The position numbers and the translations under genes were made by a program. A stretch of 64,000 bases of DNA. Source: Paenirhizobium selenitireducens ATCC BAA-1503. Lineage in GTDB: Bacteria > Pseudomonadota > Alphaproteobacteria > Rhizobiales > Rhizobiaceae. Shown here piece after piece: positions 18,793-27,119 of the stretch. The DNA is taken from positions 1 through 64,000 of the forward strand of contig NZ_JAEG01000016.1 of NCBI RefSeq assembly GCF_000518785.1, in the 5' to 3' direction. The notes under the pieces were generated by a model. It made no database searches. It was not told where the DNA came from and worked only from the letters and a program-made list of their open reading frames with translations. Every line of letters starts with the position of its first letter. Position 1 is the first letter of the stretch.

Positions 18793-20526
18793 ATGGCAAT
18801 CGACGGCAACAACCTCGCAAACACCCTCATCGATACCGCAGCGGACGACCTCATCCGCGCCTTCGACGGAAACGACACGATCACCGTGACGACTGGCGCC
18901 GACTCGGTTCTGGCCGGCAACGGCGACGACAGAATGATCGACCTCGGCCAGGCCACCGAAACGACCGCCACGGCGGATACGTTCGAAGGTGGCGCCGGCA
19001 TCGATACGGTCGACTACAGCCAGTCCACTTTTACTCGCGTCGTGGTCGATCTGACCAGCGGCCTTGGCAGCGGGACCGGCGCTTCGATGGGCGATCATTA
19101 CGCCGGTATCGAGAATGTCATCGGCACCAGCCGCGACGACATCCTTGCTGGCGACGCCGGCAGCAACGTGCTGACCGGCAATAACGGTGCCGACATGCTG
19201 TTTGGCCGCAGCGGCGCGGATACGTTGCTGGGCGGGGCAGGCGATGACCGGCTCGATGGTGAAGACGGCCGCGACAGCCTCTTCGGCGGCGATGGCAACG
19301 ACCGGCTTTCGGGCGGCGCGGACATTGACCGGCTGGATGGCGAAGCCGGCAATGACACGATTTTCGGCGGCTCCGGCCTCGACATCATCAACGGTGGTAC
19401 CGGCAATGATGTCATCGAGGGCGGCACCAGCGGCGACCGCATCGATGGCGGCTCCGGCATTGACGAAGTGCGGTTTTCGCCTTCGGCGAACGGCGTGACG
19501 ATCAACCTGACCACCGGCACCGGTACGGGCGGCGAAGCGCAGGGCGACCGCTACACCAGCATTGAGAACGTCATCGGTACACTTGGCAATGACACGCTGA
19601 CGGGCTCGCTGGTGGCCAACGTCCTCAACGGCTCGAACGGCAATGACCGCATTGACGGCAAGGGTGGCGCCGATACGCTGCGCGGCGGTGCCGGTAATGA
19701 TACGATCGAGGGCGGATCCGGCATCGACACCATCGACGGCGGCGACGGCGACGACATTCTCACCGACACCGGCGAAGGCTTCGGCGCCCAGTTGCGCGAC
19801 ATCATCAGCGGTGGTGCCGGCAACGATACGATTGACGCCGGGGCTGGTGATGACACGATCAACGGCGGCATCGGCAACGACACGGCCAATGGCGGGCTCG
19901 GCAACGACACGATGGATGGCGGTTTAGGCAACGACACCCTGCGCGGTGGCGATGGCAACGACACGATCACCGACACGGGTGCCGTTCCGTCCTTCATCAT
20001 CGGCGTGTTGACGAACGACGTGATCGACGGCGGTGCCGGCAATGACACGATCCGCGCCGGACAGGGCCGGGACAATGTGGTTGGCGGTGCTGGTGACGAC
20101 ACGCTGTTCGGTGAAAACGACAGCGACACGCTGAATGGCGGCATCGGCAACGACATTCTCGTCGGCGGTCTGGGCAAGGACACGATGACCGGTGGAGCCG
20201 GGGCGGATATCTTCCGTTACCTCGCCACCTCTGAAAGCCGGGTCGGCAGCACGTCGCAACAGGATGTCATCACCGACTTCGTCCACGGCACCGACAAGAT
20301 CGATCTCTCGGCCATCGACGCCAATGCATCGACCGCCGGGACCAATGACACCTTCCGTCTGGTGCCCCTCTTCGACGCCAACATGACGGGCGAGATCAAG
20401 GTGACGTTCGAGCGTGGGCTGAACACGACCTTCGTGCAGGTCCACACCGACGCCGATGGCGTGACCGACCTGACAATCGCCCTGAACGGCAACGTTGCCC
20501 TGACGGCTTCCGACTTCCTGCTCTGA
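18793..20526 (+). CDS. RTX-repeat calcium-binding protein, likely type I secreted
   Basis: A 577-residue acidic protein without signal peptide, composed almost entirely of glycine-aspartate RTX nonapeptides (GGXGXDXUX), for example GGAGDDRLDGEDGRD and GGDGNDTITDTG. These form calcium-stabilised beta-rolls after export. No enzymatic domain was recognised, so it may be an adhesin or matrix protein. The C-terminal 120 residues (IFRYLATSESRVGS to the hydrophobic end ALTASDFLL) match the serralysin-type C-terminal secretion region. The type I ABC exporter and HlyD adaptor follow downstream; the gene is divergent from the cyclase. Very low cysteine content is normal for this class. Confidence 0.87.
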   Translation: MAIDGNNLANTLIDTAADDLIRAFDGNDTITVTTGADSVLAGNGDDRMIDLGQATETTATADTFEGGAGIDTVDYSQSTFTRVVVDLTSGLGSGTGASMGDHYAGIENVIGTSRDDILAGDAGSNVLTGNNGADMLFGRSGADTLLGGAGDDRLDGEDGRDSLFGGDGNDRLSGGADIDRLDGEAGNDTIFGGSGLDIINGGTGNDVIEGGTSGDRIDGGSGIDEVRFSPSANGVTINLTTGTGTGGEAQGDRYTSIENVIGTLGNDTLTGSLVANVLNGSNGNDRIDGKGGADTLRGGAGNDTIEGGSGIDTIDGGDGDDILTDTGEGFGAQLRDIISGGAGNDTIDAGAGDDTINGGIGNDTANGGLGNDTMDGGLGNDTLRGGDGNDTITDTGAVPSFIIGVLTNDVIDGGAGNDTIRAGQGRDNVVGGAGDDTLFGENDSDTLNGGIGNDILVGGLGKDTMTGGAGADIFRYLATSESRVGSTSQQDVITDFVHGTDKIDLSAIDANASTAGTNDTFRLVPLFDANMTGEIKVTFERGLNTTFVQVHTDADGVTDLTIALNGNVALTASDFLL

Positions 20527-20550
20527 CCCCTTGCAGCCTCCGCATCCTCT

Positions 20551-20580
20551 CCCCCGTCCGGCTCTGCCGGGCGGGGGTTT
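20551..20580 (+). terminator. Intrinsic terminator after the first RTX gene
   Basis: CCCCCGTCCGGC-TCT-GCCGGGCGGGGG forms a strong GC stem followed by TTTC, 25 bp after the RTX stop codon. It separates the RTX gene from the secretion genes, so these probably have their own promoter. Confidence 0.75.
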
Positions 20581-20610
20581 CGGTCGGTGCCTCCCTTGTG
20601 CTAGGGGTCC

Positions 20611-21075
20611 GCAACAACCTCGGGCAGGCCCGAAACTGCCGCCTGGGCGTTGAGCGCGGAGGGTTCGCGCAGTCTGCGCGGCGAGAGGCGCGCCGAAGAA
20701 AGCGGGCTTGTTGCCGATCAACGCTGCGGCCGGCCGTTCCGCAAGCTCCCGGAAAACGCACAGGCCGAAGCGGACGAGGAGGGTGCAACCCCCGATCCTC
20801 TGGCCGCAGAACTCGCCGCCATCGATGCCGTTCCTGCCCGCAGCGAGGCGGTTCTCGCAGAAGCGAAAAGGCCGGTGCGCGGCGCAACGCCTCATGAAAA
20901 TCCTCTGGTCTACGATGCAGACTGGGACGAGAACGAGCGTTTCGACGCATGGCGGTCGGTTCTCAGAGACGGCCGAATTGCCGCCGGTGCTGCGGCGGCG
21001 CTCGTGCTTGATGCGTGGGACAGGATTCAGGTGCTCCAGCACGCGCCGTGGCTCAGGCGCCTGCTGGCAGCGTCG
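20611..21075 (+). pseudogene. Decayed RHE_PE00001-family (DUF1612/HTH) gene fragment
   Basis: In one frame the plus strand reads AAWALSAEGSRSLR, then DPLAAELAAIDAV, then NPLVYDADWDENERFDAWRS and DAWDRIQVLQHAPWLRRLLAAS. These blocks match the order and spacing of the RHE_PE00001-family protein with DUF1612 and helix-turn-helix domains, common on rhizobial plasmids. A stop lies just upstream (about 20600), the N-terminal third and the C-terminus are missing, and homology ends near 21075. It is a relic rather than a functional gene. Recognition is from memory of the family, not from a search. Confidence 0.65.
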
Positions 21076-21178
21076 TCCCGCCCTTTGCCTGCGGGGCTTT
21101 TGCCTGTTCCCTGCGAAACTGCGTGCTCGGTATTCCCGCGGCATTCTCCTGCCATCACACCAACGGCAGGAGCTCATC

Positions 21179-22876
21179 ATGATGCGCAAGACCACCAAAA
21201 ACAGCGATGTTGCAGCCGCTCTTCGCGCCTGCCGCCCGGCTTTTTTCGCAACCGTTGCCTTCTCGCTCGTCATCAACCTTCTGATGTTTACCGGCCCGCT
21301 CTACATGATCGAGGTCTATGACCGCGTTCTGCCCAGCCGTCACACCGGCACGCTCCTGGCGCTGTCGGGTCTCGCGCTTGCGGCCTTTGCCCTTTACGGC
21401 GCGCTGGAACTGATCCGGTCGCGCATCCTCATCCGCTCCGGCGCGATTTTCGACCGGGCGCTGGCCCGTCCGCTGGTCGAGCGGGTTCTGTCCCGTTCCG
21501 CTGCATCGACGGAAGCGCAGGGCGCCCAGAGTCTGCGCGATCTCGACCAGCTTCGTGATTTTCTGGCGGGCTCGGCGCCGGTCGTGTTCTGTGATGCGCC
21601 GTGGACGCCGCTTTTTGTCGGGCTGGCCTGGCTCATGCATCCCGGGCTCGGTCTTGCGGCGCTGGCCGGCATTGGCGGCCTGCTGGCCCTGACGCTTGCC
21701 ACCGAATGGGTCACGCGCCCGGCGCTTCGCGCTGCCTCGGCATCGGCCACGGCGGCAGCGCAGATCGGCGCGACGGCCATGCGCAACCGCGATGTTGTCG
21801 CCGCCCTCGGCATGGCCAGCCGTTTCGCGGACCGCTGGTCCGGCAAGCATGAGGAGGTGATTGCGCTGCAGACCTGCGCCAGCGACCGCGCCGCATTGAT
21901 CGTCTCCATTTCCCGCACCTATCGCCTTATCCTCCAGAGCGGCATGCTCGCCCTCGGTGCCTGGCTCGCCATTCATCAGGAAATCACCGTCGGTGCCATG
22001 TTTGCCGCAAACCTTCTGATTGGCCGTGCGCTTCAGCCTGTCGAACAGGTGGTGCAGCACTGGAAGGGCTTTATCATGGCTCGTGAAGCCTTTGCCCGCC
22101 TCGCCGCCGTCCTTGCTGCCGGCGAAGGTCCGGTGCAGCGCATGGAACTCCCGGCGCCGGTCGGCCATGTCAGCGTCGAACAGCTTGCTGTCTGCGCGCC
22201 TCTGGCCGCGAAGCCCGGCCTTTCCGGCGTCAGCTTCCGCCTTGCCGCCGGTGAGATGATGACGGTGGTCGGGGCCTCCGGCTCGGGCAAGTCCACCCTC
22301 ATCAAGGCGCTGGTCAATGTCTGGTCGCCCGCTGCCGGTGCCATTCGTCTCGACGGCGCGACGCTTGAGCAATATGCGCCTGAGCGGCTGGGTCCCGCCA
22401 TCGGCTACCTGCCGCAAGAGGTCGAACTCCTGGCCGGAACGATTGGCGAAAACATTGCCCGCTTCGGCGACATGGATGCCGAAAAGGTGGTCTCAGCAGC
22501 ACGCATGGCCGGCGTTCACGATCTCATCCTGCGGCTGCCGAACGGTTATGACACTGAGATCGGTCCCGGCGGTTCAGTTCTGTCCGGTGGCCAGCGCCAG
22601 CGCATCGGCCTCGCCCGCGCACTCTACGGCAAGCCGGCTCTCATCGTGCTCGACGAACCGAACGCCAATCTCGACCTCACCGGCGAAGCGGCTTTGGCCG
22701 AAGCCCTTGAAGCTGCCCGTGCCGGTGGCGCCACCATTATCGTGTCCACCCACAAACCTGCGCTCGTTTCCATGGCCGACAAGCTTCTGGTGATGACCGA
22801 TGGCACGCAGCAGATGTTTGGCCCGCGCGCCGAGGTGCTGGAACGGATTGCGCCGCGCACGCTGCGGGTCGCCTGA
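21179..22876 (+). CDS. Type I secretion system permease/ATPase (PrtD family)
   Basis: A 565-residue inner-membrane ABC exporter from MMRKTTKNSDVAAALRACRP. The transmembrane region (about 20-300) begins FATVAFSLVINLLMFTGPLYMIEVYDRVLPSR, a signature of PrtD/AprD exporters. The nucleotide-binding domain has Walker [11 protein letters not shown], the signature [15 protein letters not shown] and Walker B IVLDEPNANLD. GGCAGGAG precedes the ATG. There is no N-terminal C39 peptidase-like domain, so it exports via C-terminal signals, which fits the two flanking RTX proteins. It works with the HlyD protein downstream and an outer-membrane TolC-type channel not encoded here. Confidence 0.92.
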   Translation: MMRKTTKNSDVAAALRACRPAFFATVAFSLVINLLMFTGPLYMIEVYDRVLPSRHTGTLLALSGLALAAFALYGALELIRSRILIRSGAIFDRALARPLVERVLSRSAASTEAQGAQSLRDLDQLRDFLAGSAPVVFCDAPWTPLFVGLAWLMHPGLGLAALAGIGGLLALTLATEWVTRPALRAASASATAAAQIGATAMRNRDVVAALGMASRFADRWSGKHEEVIALQTCASDRAALIVSISRTYRLILQSGMLALGAWLAIHQEITVGAMFAANLLIGRALQPVEQVVQHWKGFIMAREAFARLAAVLAAGEGPVQRMELPAPVGHVSVEQLAVCAPLAAKPGLSGVSFRLAAGEMMTVVGASGSGKSTLIKALVNVWSPAAGAIRLDGATLEQYAPERLGPAIGYLPQEVELLAGTIGENIARFGDMDAEKVVSAARMAGVHDLILRLPNGYDTEIGPGGSVLSGGQRQRIGLARALYGKPALIVLDEPNANLDLTGEAALAEALEAARAGGATIIVSTHKPALVSMADKLLVMTDGTQQMFGPRAEVLERIAPRTLRVA

Positions 22877-22957
22877 GCCTGTTCCCCCGGGAACTGAGGC
22901 ACAGGATCAAACCGGGCAGGGTGTCGGCAGATGGAAACCAAGTTCGGGAGACAGACG

Positions 22958-24250
22958 ATGACCACAGCTTCAACCCCACCGTCGATCCGCGGCCATGTGC
23001 TGACCGGCGCCGTGCTTCTCGCCGCTGCCTTTTCCGGCTTCGCCATTGGCGCGACCGGCATTCAGATGCCGGCGGCGGTCATGGCGGGCGGTACGGTGAA
23101 ACCGGATATACATCGCAAGACTGTGCAGCATCTGGAAGGTGGCATTATCGATGACATCCTGGTGCGCGATGGCGATCGGGTGCGTGCCGGCGATCTCTTG
23201 CTGCGCCTCGATACGACCAGAACGCGGGCCACGCTGGCCGCGTTTGAGGCGGATATGGCAAGACAGCGAGCCCGGGAGGCGAGGCTTTCGGCAGAACTTG
23301 CGCTCGCCAACACGGTTCCCTTTCCCCTGGCATTGGCGGAATCGGCCCAGGCCGCGCAATTCGTGGCGGCGGAGCAGCAGATTTTCGACGCCCGCCGCAC
23401 GGCCCATGCCGGGCAGGTGGCCGTGTTGCAGGCGCGCGCGACACAGGCTGCGGAAAGTCTCGCCGGCCTGACCGCCCAGCGCGATGCCGCCCGCAACCAG
23501 CTTGACAGCCGCCGCACGGAGCGCGGCACGCTGGAAACGCTGATCGCCAAGGGGGCCTTGCCGCGCGTGAAGCTCGATGAGCTGGACCGCGAGATTGATC
23601 GTCTGAAGGGGGTTGCCGGCAATGCCGACGCCCAGATCGCTGTTAACCGGGCGGCTCAGTCGGAGGCTGGCCTGCAGGTCATGCAGGCACGCAACACCTA
23701 TCAACAGACGGCTTCCGACAGCCTGGCTGATGTCGTCGCCCGCATCGGCGAGCTTACAGAAAAGATCCGGATCGCCACCGACATGCTGGCGCGGGCCGAA
23801 CTGGTTGCGCCCATTGACGGGACGGTGCAGGAACTCCAGGTGTTCACGCGGGGTGGCGTGGTTTTGCCCGCGCAGCCGCTGCTTGATATCGTGCCAGTTT
23901 CCGAACGGCTGGTGGTCGAGGCGCGCATTCCGGTGACGGAGATCGACGATCTTGCCCCCGGCCAGCAGGCGGAACTGCGCTTCCCGGCCTTCCATGGCCG
24001 CGACCTGCCCGAGATTCGCGGTGTGCTGACAAGGCTTTCTGCGGACGCCGTGGTCGACAAGGATCTTAATATAAGCTTCTATGAGGCCAGCATCGCCGTC
24101 GACAGTGCCCTACTGCCGATGCAGGTGGCCGGAAACCTGCAACCGGGCATGCCGGTGGATGTCATCGTCGTTACCCGCGCGCGCAGTCTTGCCGGTTATC
24201 TCTTCGAACCGGTTCGCGACATGATGCGCGGTGCCATGAGCGAAGGCTGA
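22958..24250 (+). CDS. HlyD-family periplasmic adaptor of type I secretion (PrtE-like)
   Basis: A protein of about 430 residues with one N-terminal membrane helix (HVLTGAVLLAAAFSGFAIGA), the lipoyl-like half motif KTVQHLEGGIIDDILVRDGD, a long alanine-rich coiled coil (about 95-280) and the second half motif LVAPIDGTVQELQVFTRGGVV. The start MTTASTPP at 22958 is chosen for the GGGAGA seven bases upstream; METKFG at 22931 is possible. It bridges the ABC exporter 81 bp upstream with the outer-membrane channel. Confidence 0.9.
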   Translation: MTTASTPPSIRGHVLTGAVLLAAAFSGFAIGATGIQMPAAVMAGGTVKPDIHRKTVQHLEGGIIDDILVRDGDRVRAGDLLLRLDTTRTRATLAAFEADMARQRAREARLSAELALANTVPFPLALAESAQAAQFVAAEQQIFDARRTAHAGQVAVLQARATQAAESLAGLTAQRDAARNQLDSRRTERGTLETLIAKGALPRVKLDELDREIDRLKGVAGNADAQIAVNRAAQSEAGLQVMQARNTYQQTASDSLADVVARIGELTEKIRIATDMLARAELVAPIDGTVQELQVFTRGGVVLPAQPLLDIVPVSERLVVEARIPVTEIDDLAPGQQAELRFPAFHGRDLPEIRGVLTRLSADAVVDKDLNISFYEASIAVDSALLPMQVAGNLQPGMPVDVIVVTRARSLAGYLFEPVRDMMRGAMSEG

Positions 24251-24354
24251 AAAGTGAAAAGAAACGACGAGCTTGTTACCTGCGGAACAGAACGGCACCC
24301 CGGGGTCGGCTACGAAGAGTTCCGAGAACAACACAAACCCAGGGAGTTGGGACA

Positions 24355-26163
24355 ATGGGCAGAACGATCACGGGCACCAACGGCGCAGAGCGCATTGAAC
24401 AGGGCAGCGAAACCGAAATCAGCATCCTCGCTCTCGGTGGCAATGACACGATCATCCTCAACCGCTCCGACGATCTGGGCGGCGGCAATTTCGTCGATGC
24501 CGGTGCGGGCAACGACAGCGTTGTCAACGCCAAGGAATTCGGCAACGAAATTCTCCTCGGTATCGGCAACGACACCTATGTCGGTACAGGCTTCGCCTCC
24601 TTTGCCAGCGAGCCGGGCGATGTGGTGCGTGCCGGCGGTGGCAACGACACCATCGCCGTGACCACCTTCAAGAGCCAATATTTCGGCGAATCCGACAACG
24701 ACACCTTCATTTCTGAAGGCTGGCAGAATTTTTTTGATGGCGGCGCCGGCACCGACACGCTCAGCTACGAACTACGCGATGAGAGCAACACACTCGGCGG
24801 CACTGGCGTCGCGATCGACCTCGCACAGAACTTCACCAATACCGGCGCCGGGCGTATCGAGGAGTTTTCAAGCATCGAGAACGCCACAGGCACCAATGTC
24901 GGCGACGACATATTTGGTTCCTCGGTCGCAAACGTTCTAGGAGGTCGCGGCGGAAGCGACCTGCTCGTCGGACGTAGCGGCAACGACACACTGAATGGTG
25001 GCACCGGCGCAGACGAGATGGTCGGCGGCTCTGGCAACGACACTTATATCGTCGACAATGCCGGCGATATCGTCGATGAACTCAACGACGGGGGAAGCGG
25101 AACAGATACTGTTCAGTCCGCGATCAGCTTTAGTCTTTTGCAAAGTGCCAGAGTTGGAGGTGTTGTCGAAAATCTAACGCTTCTCGGCGCGGGAAACATC
25201 AACGCCACCGGCAACGACCTCGCCAACCTGCTGACGGGAAACAGCGGCAACAACGTCCTCAACGGCCGCGCCGGCGCCGACACCATGGCGGGGCTGGCCG
25301 GCAATGACACCTACGTCGTCGATTCGCTCTCTGATGTCGTCGTCGAGGCCCTCGGGAATGGCACGGACACCGTGCAGACGGCCGTCAGCTTGACCCTGGG
25401 AGACAATTTCGAAAATTTGACATTGCTCGGCGCCGGCAATCTCAACGGCACCGGCAATGGCCTGGCCAACATCATGACCGGCAATTCGGGCAACAACATC
25501 CTCAATGGCCGCGGCGGTGCCGACACCATGAGGGGGCTGGCGGGCAATGACACCTACATGGTCGATTCCGTTGCCGACGTCGTCGTCGAAACCGTCGGCA
25601 ACGGCACAGACACCGTGCAGGCCGCAGTCAACTGGACGCTCGGGGACAATGTCGAAAACCTGACCTTGCTCGGCGCCGGCAACATCAATGGCGTCGGCAA
25701 TGCACTCAACAACCTGCTGACCGGCAATAGCGGCAACAACATTCTCAATGGCGCAGGCGGCAACGATACCATCAACGGCGGCGCGGGGATCGACAGGCTC
25801 TTCGGCAATGTCGGCAATGACACGCTGACCGGCGGGACCGGCGCCGACACCTTCGTCTTCCAATCAACCCCGAATGCCGCAACCAATGTCGATACGATCA
25901 CCGACTTTTCGGTCGCTGACGACACGATTTCGCTGGAAAACAGCGTCTTCACCACGATCGGCGCGGTCGGCGTGCTCGCGGCCGCGGCCTTCGTGCGCAA
26001 CACCACCGGTCTTGCCCAGGATGCGAGCGACCGCATCATCTACGAGACCGACACCGGCAATCTCTTCTATGACAGCAATGGCAATGCTGCCGGCGGCAGC
26101 GTGCTCGTCGCCGTGCTAGACCCGGGACTGCTGCTTACTTCCGGGGACTTCGGCATCATCTGA
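24355..26163 (+). CDS. Second RTX-repeat protein with internal 81-residue repeats, likely type I secreted
   Basis: A 602-residue acidic, cysteine-free-looking protein with no signal peptide. The N-terminal 160 residues carry sparse RTX-like motifs (ALGGNDTIILN, GAGNDSVVNA). The middle has near-identical 81-residue units (NLTLLGAGN…GNGTDTVQ…TLGDN), a pattern common in large RTX proteins and serralysin-like C-terminal regions. The last 110 residues (DTFVFQSTPN … LLTSGDFGII) form the secretion-type end. CAGGGAGTTGGGACA precedes the ATG. Placed right after the exporter genes, it is a probable cargo. Function is unknown; adhesion or biofilm roles are common in the family. Confidence 0.85.
   Translation: MGRTITGTNGAERIEQGSETEISILALGGNDTIILNRSDDLGGGNFVDAGAGNDSVVNAKEFGNEILLGIGNDTYVGTGFASFASEPGDVVRAGGGNDTIAVTTFKSQYFGESDNDTFISEGWQNFFDGGAGTDTLSYELRDESNTLGGTGVAIDLAQNFTNTGAGRIEEFSSIENATGTNVGDDIFGSSVANVLGGRGGSDLLVGRSGNDTLNGGTGADEMVGGSGNDTYIVDNAGDIVDELNDGGSGTDTVQSAISFSLLQSARVGGVVENLTLLGAGNINATGNDLANLLTGNSGNNVLNGRAGADTMAGLAGNDTYVVDSLSDVVVEALGNGTDTVQTAVSLTLGDNFENLTLLGAGNLNGTGNGLANIMTGNSGNNILNGRGGADTMRGLAGNDTYMVDSVADVVVETVGNGTDTVQAAVNWTLGDNVENLTLLGAGNINGVGNALNNLLTGNSGNNILNGAGGNDTINGGAGIDRLFGNVGNDTLTGGTGADTFVFQSTPNAATNVDTITDFSVADDTISLENSVFTTIGAVGVLAAAAFVRNTTGLAQDASDRIIYETDTGNLFYDSNGNAAGGSVLVAVLDPGLLLTSGDFGII
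25171..25755 (+). repeat. 243-bp tandem coding repeats within the second RTX gene
   Basis: Two full 243-bp units start at 25171 and 25414, and a third partial unit runs from 25657 to about 25755. Each full unit encodes 81 residues beginning NLTLLGAGN and ending TLGDN-(F/V)-E. The DNA identity suggests recent duplication and possible copy-number variation. Confidence 0.8.
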
Positions 26164-26257
26164 CTTGCTTGTGGCAATGGCGCGCCAATGCAGGGCTGCG
26201 GGTTGGCTTTGGTGCATCGATCGGGGCCAGGACAGATTTCTGTCTTTGATGTTCTTG

Positions 26258-26610
26258 CTATGCTGTGACTGTTTCACACGGGACGGATTTCGGGCGTGCG
26301 CAGGCAAGCATTCGATTGAGGACGGCGCAGCCGATAGTGACTTCAGTTTGCTGTGCCGCGAATGAGCGTGCCCGTAGCCGGTGACCGATGATCGATTTGT
26401 AGCGACAGATCGCGGTCTCGACGAGTGATCGCTTTCCGTAGCCTGTAGCGCCTTGCCACTTCATCCGGCCATCGGTGTTGATCGCCGCGATGTGTCGATC
26501 GCGTTGGTTGGAGAGATCACTGCCCGGCTGTTCCACTGCGTTGGCGCGTGGCGGAATGACCACCGCAGCGCCAGCACTGTGTCTGGTGACGACGTCATAT
26601 GTTGATTTGC
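26258..26610 (-). pseudogene. C-terminal remnant of an IS5-family transposase
   Basis: The minus strand reads TYDVVTRHSAGAAVVIPPRANAV, RDRHIAAINTDGRMKWQ, then LVETAICRYKSIIGHRLRAR and RMLACARPKSVPCET to a stop at 26258. This is the conserved C-terminal third of an IS5 (IS903-like) transposase, including the E of the DDE triad in LVETAICRYK. The N-terminal two thirds are absent upstream, where unrelated IS66 sequence follows. Confidence 0.78.
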
Positions 26611-26715
26611 GCTGAGAACTGACCCGGGACGAACCGCACTGTGTCGGCCGGAGACCATCTGGGACACGTTATGCGGCCATGACTGCGTCGTCCGTAAGCG
26701 CCAAGCCGAGGCCGT

Positions 26716-26858
26716 TCAGGCTGTCTGGTTCCACGGCATGAGTGTATCGATTTCGCTGCTGGGCCAGCCGTGGGCTATACGCTCGAGGGTCTGGGTGAGC
26801 CAGGCCTGCGGATCAACATTGTTCATCTTCGCTGTCTGAAGGAGCGTGGCGATTGAAC
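26716..26858 (-). pseudogene. C-terminal tail of a second IS66-family transposase
   Basis: The minus strand encodes RRSIATLLQTAKMNNVDPQ, then WLTQTLERIAHGWPSSEID and TLMPWNQTA with a stop at 26716. This is the IS66 TnpC C-terminus and differs from the tail at 14895-14990, so it comes from a different element. The rest of 26859-27119 has no recognisable gene. Confidence 0.75.
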
Positions 26859-27119
26859 GGCGAGCATGGGAGAGTTGATGGTGTGTGCGCTGATCGCCCA
26901 GCGCTACGCGCGATCTGTCTGACCGACTGCGCTTGAGCCGACATGCTTATCGGCGGTTGCACTTTGAACCTTTGAAACGCCCAAAAATTCTCGTGGCGAC
27001 AAACTTCGCAGAGCCGTGATCGAGGTTCGCGACGCATCCGCAATGGCAAGCTCAAGCGCAGAAACTCTCCCGGCCATGCGCGTCCTGTGAGCCGCCGCGT
27101 CGCCTTGGTCTCGGGCGAC

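Noticed and set aside
20650..21321. A 223-codon frame before the exporter as a full gene
   Set aside because: Only the middle matches a known family; the end runs into the exporter's start region, so it is treated as a relic.
25171..25755. CRISPR-like periodicity
   Set aside because: The 243-bp period is coding, in frame and encodes RTX-type units; there are no short direct repeats with unique spacers and no cas genes.
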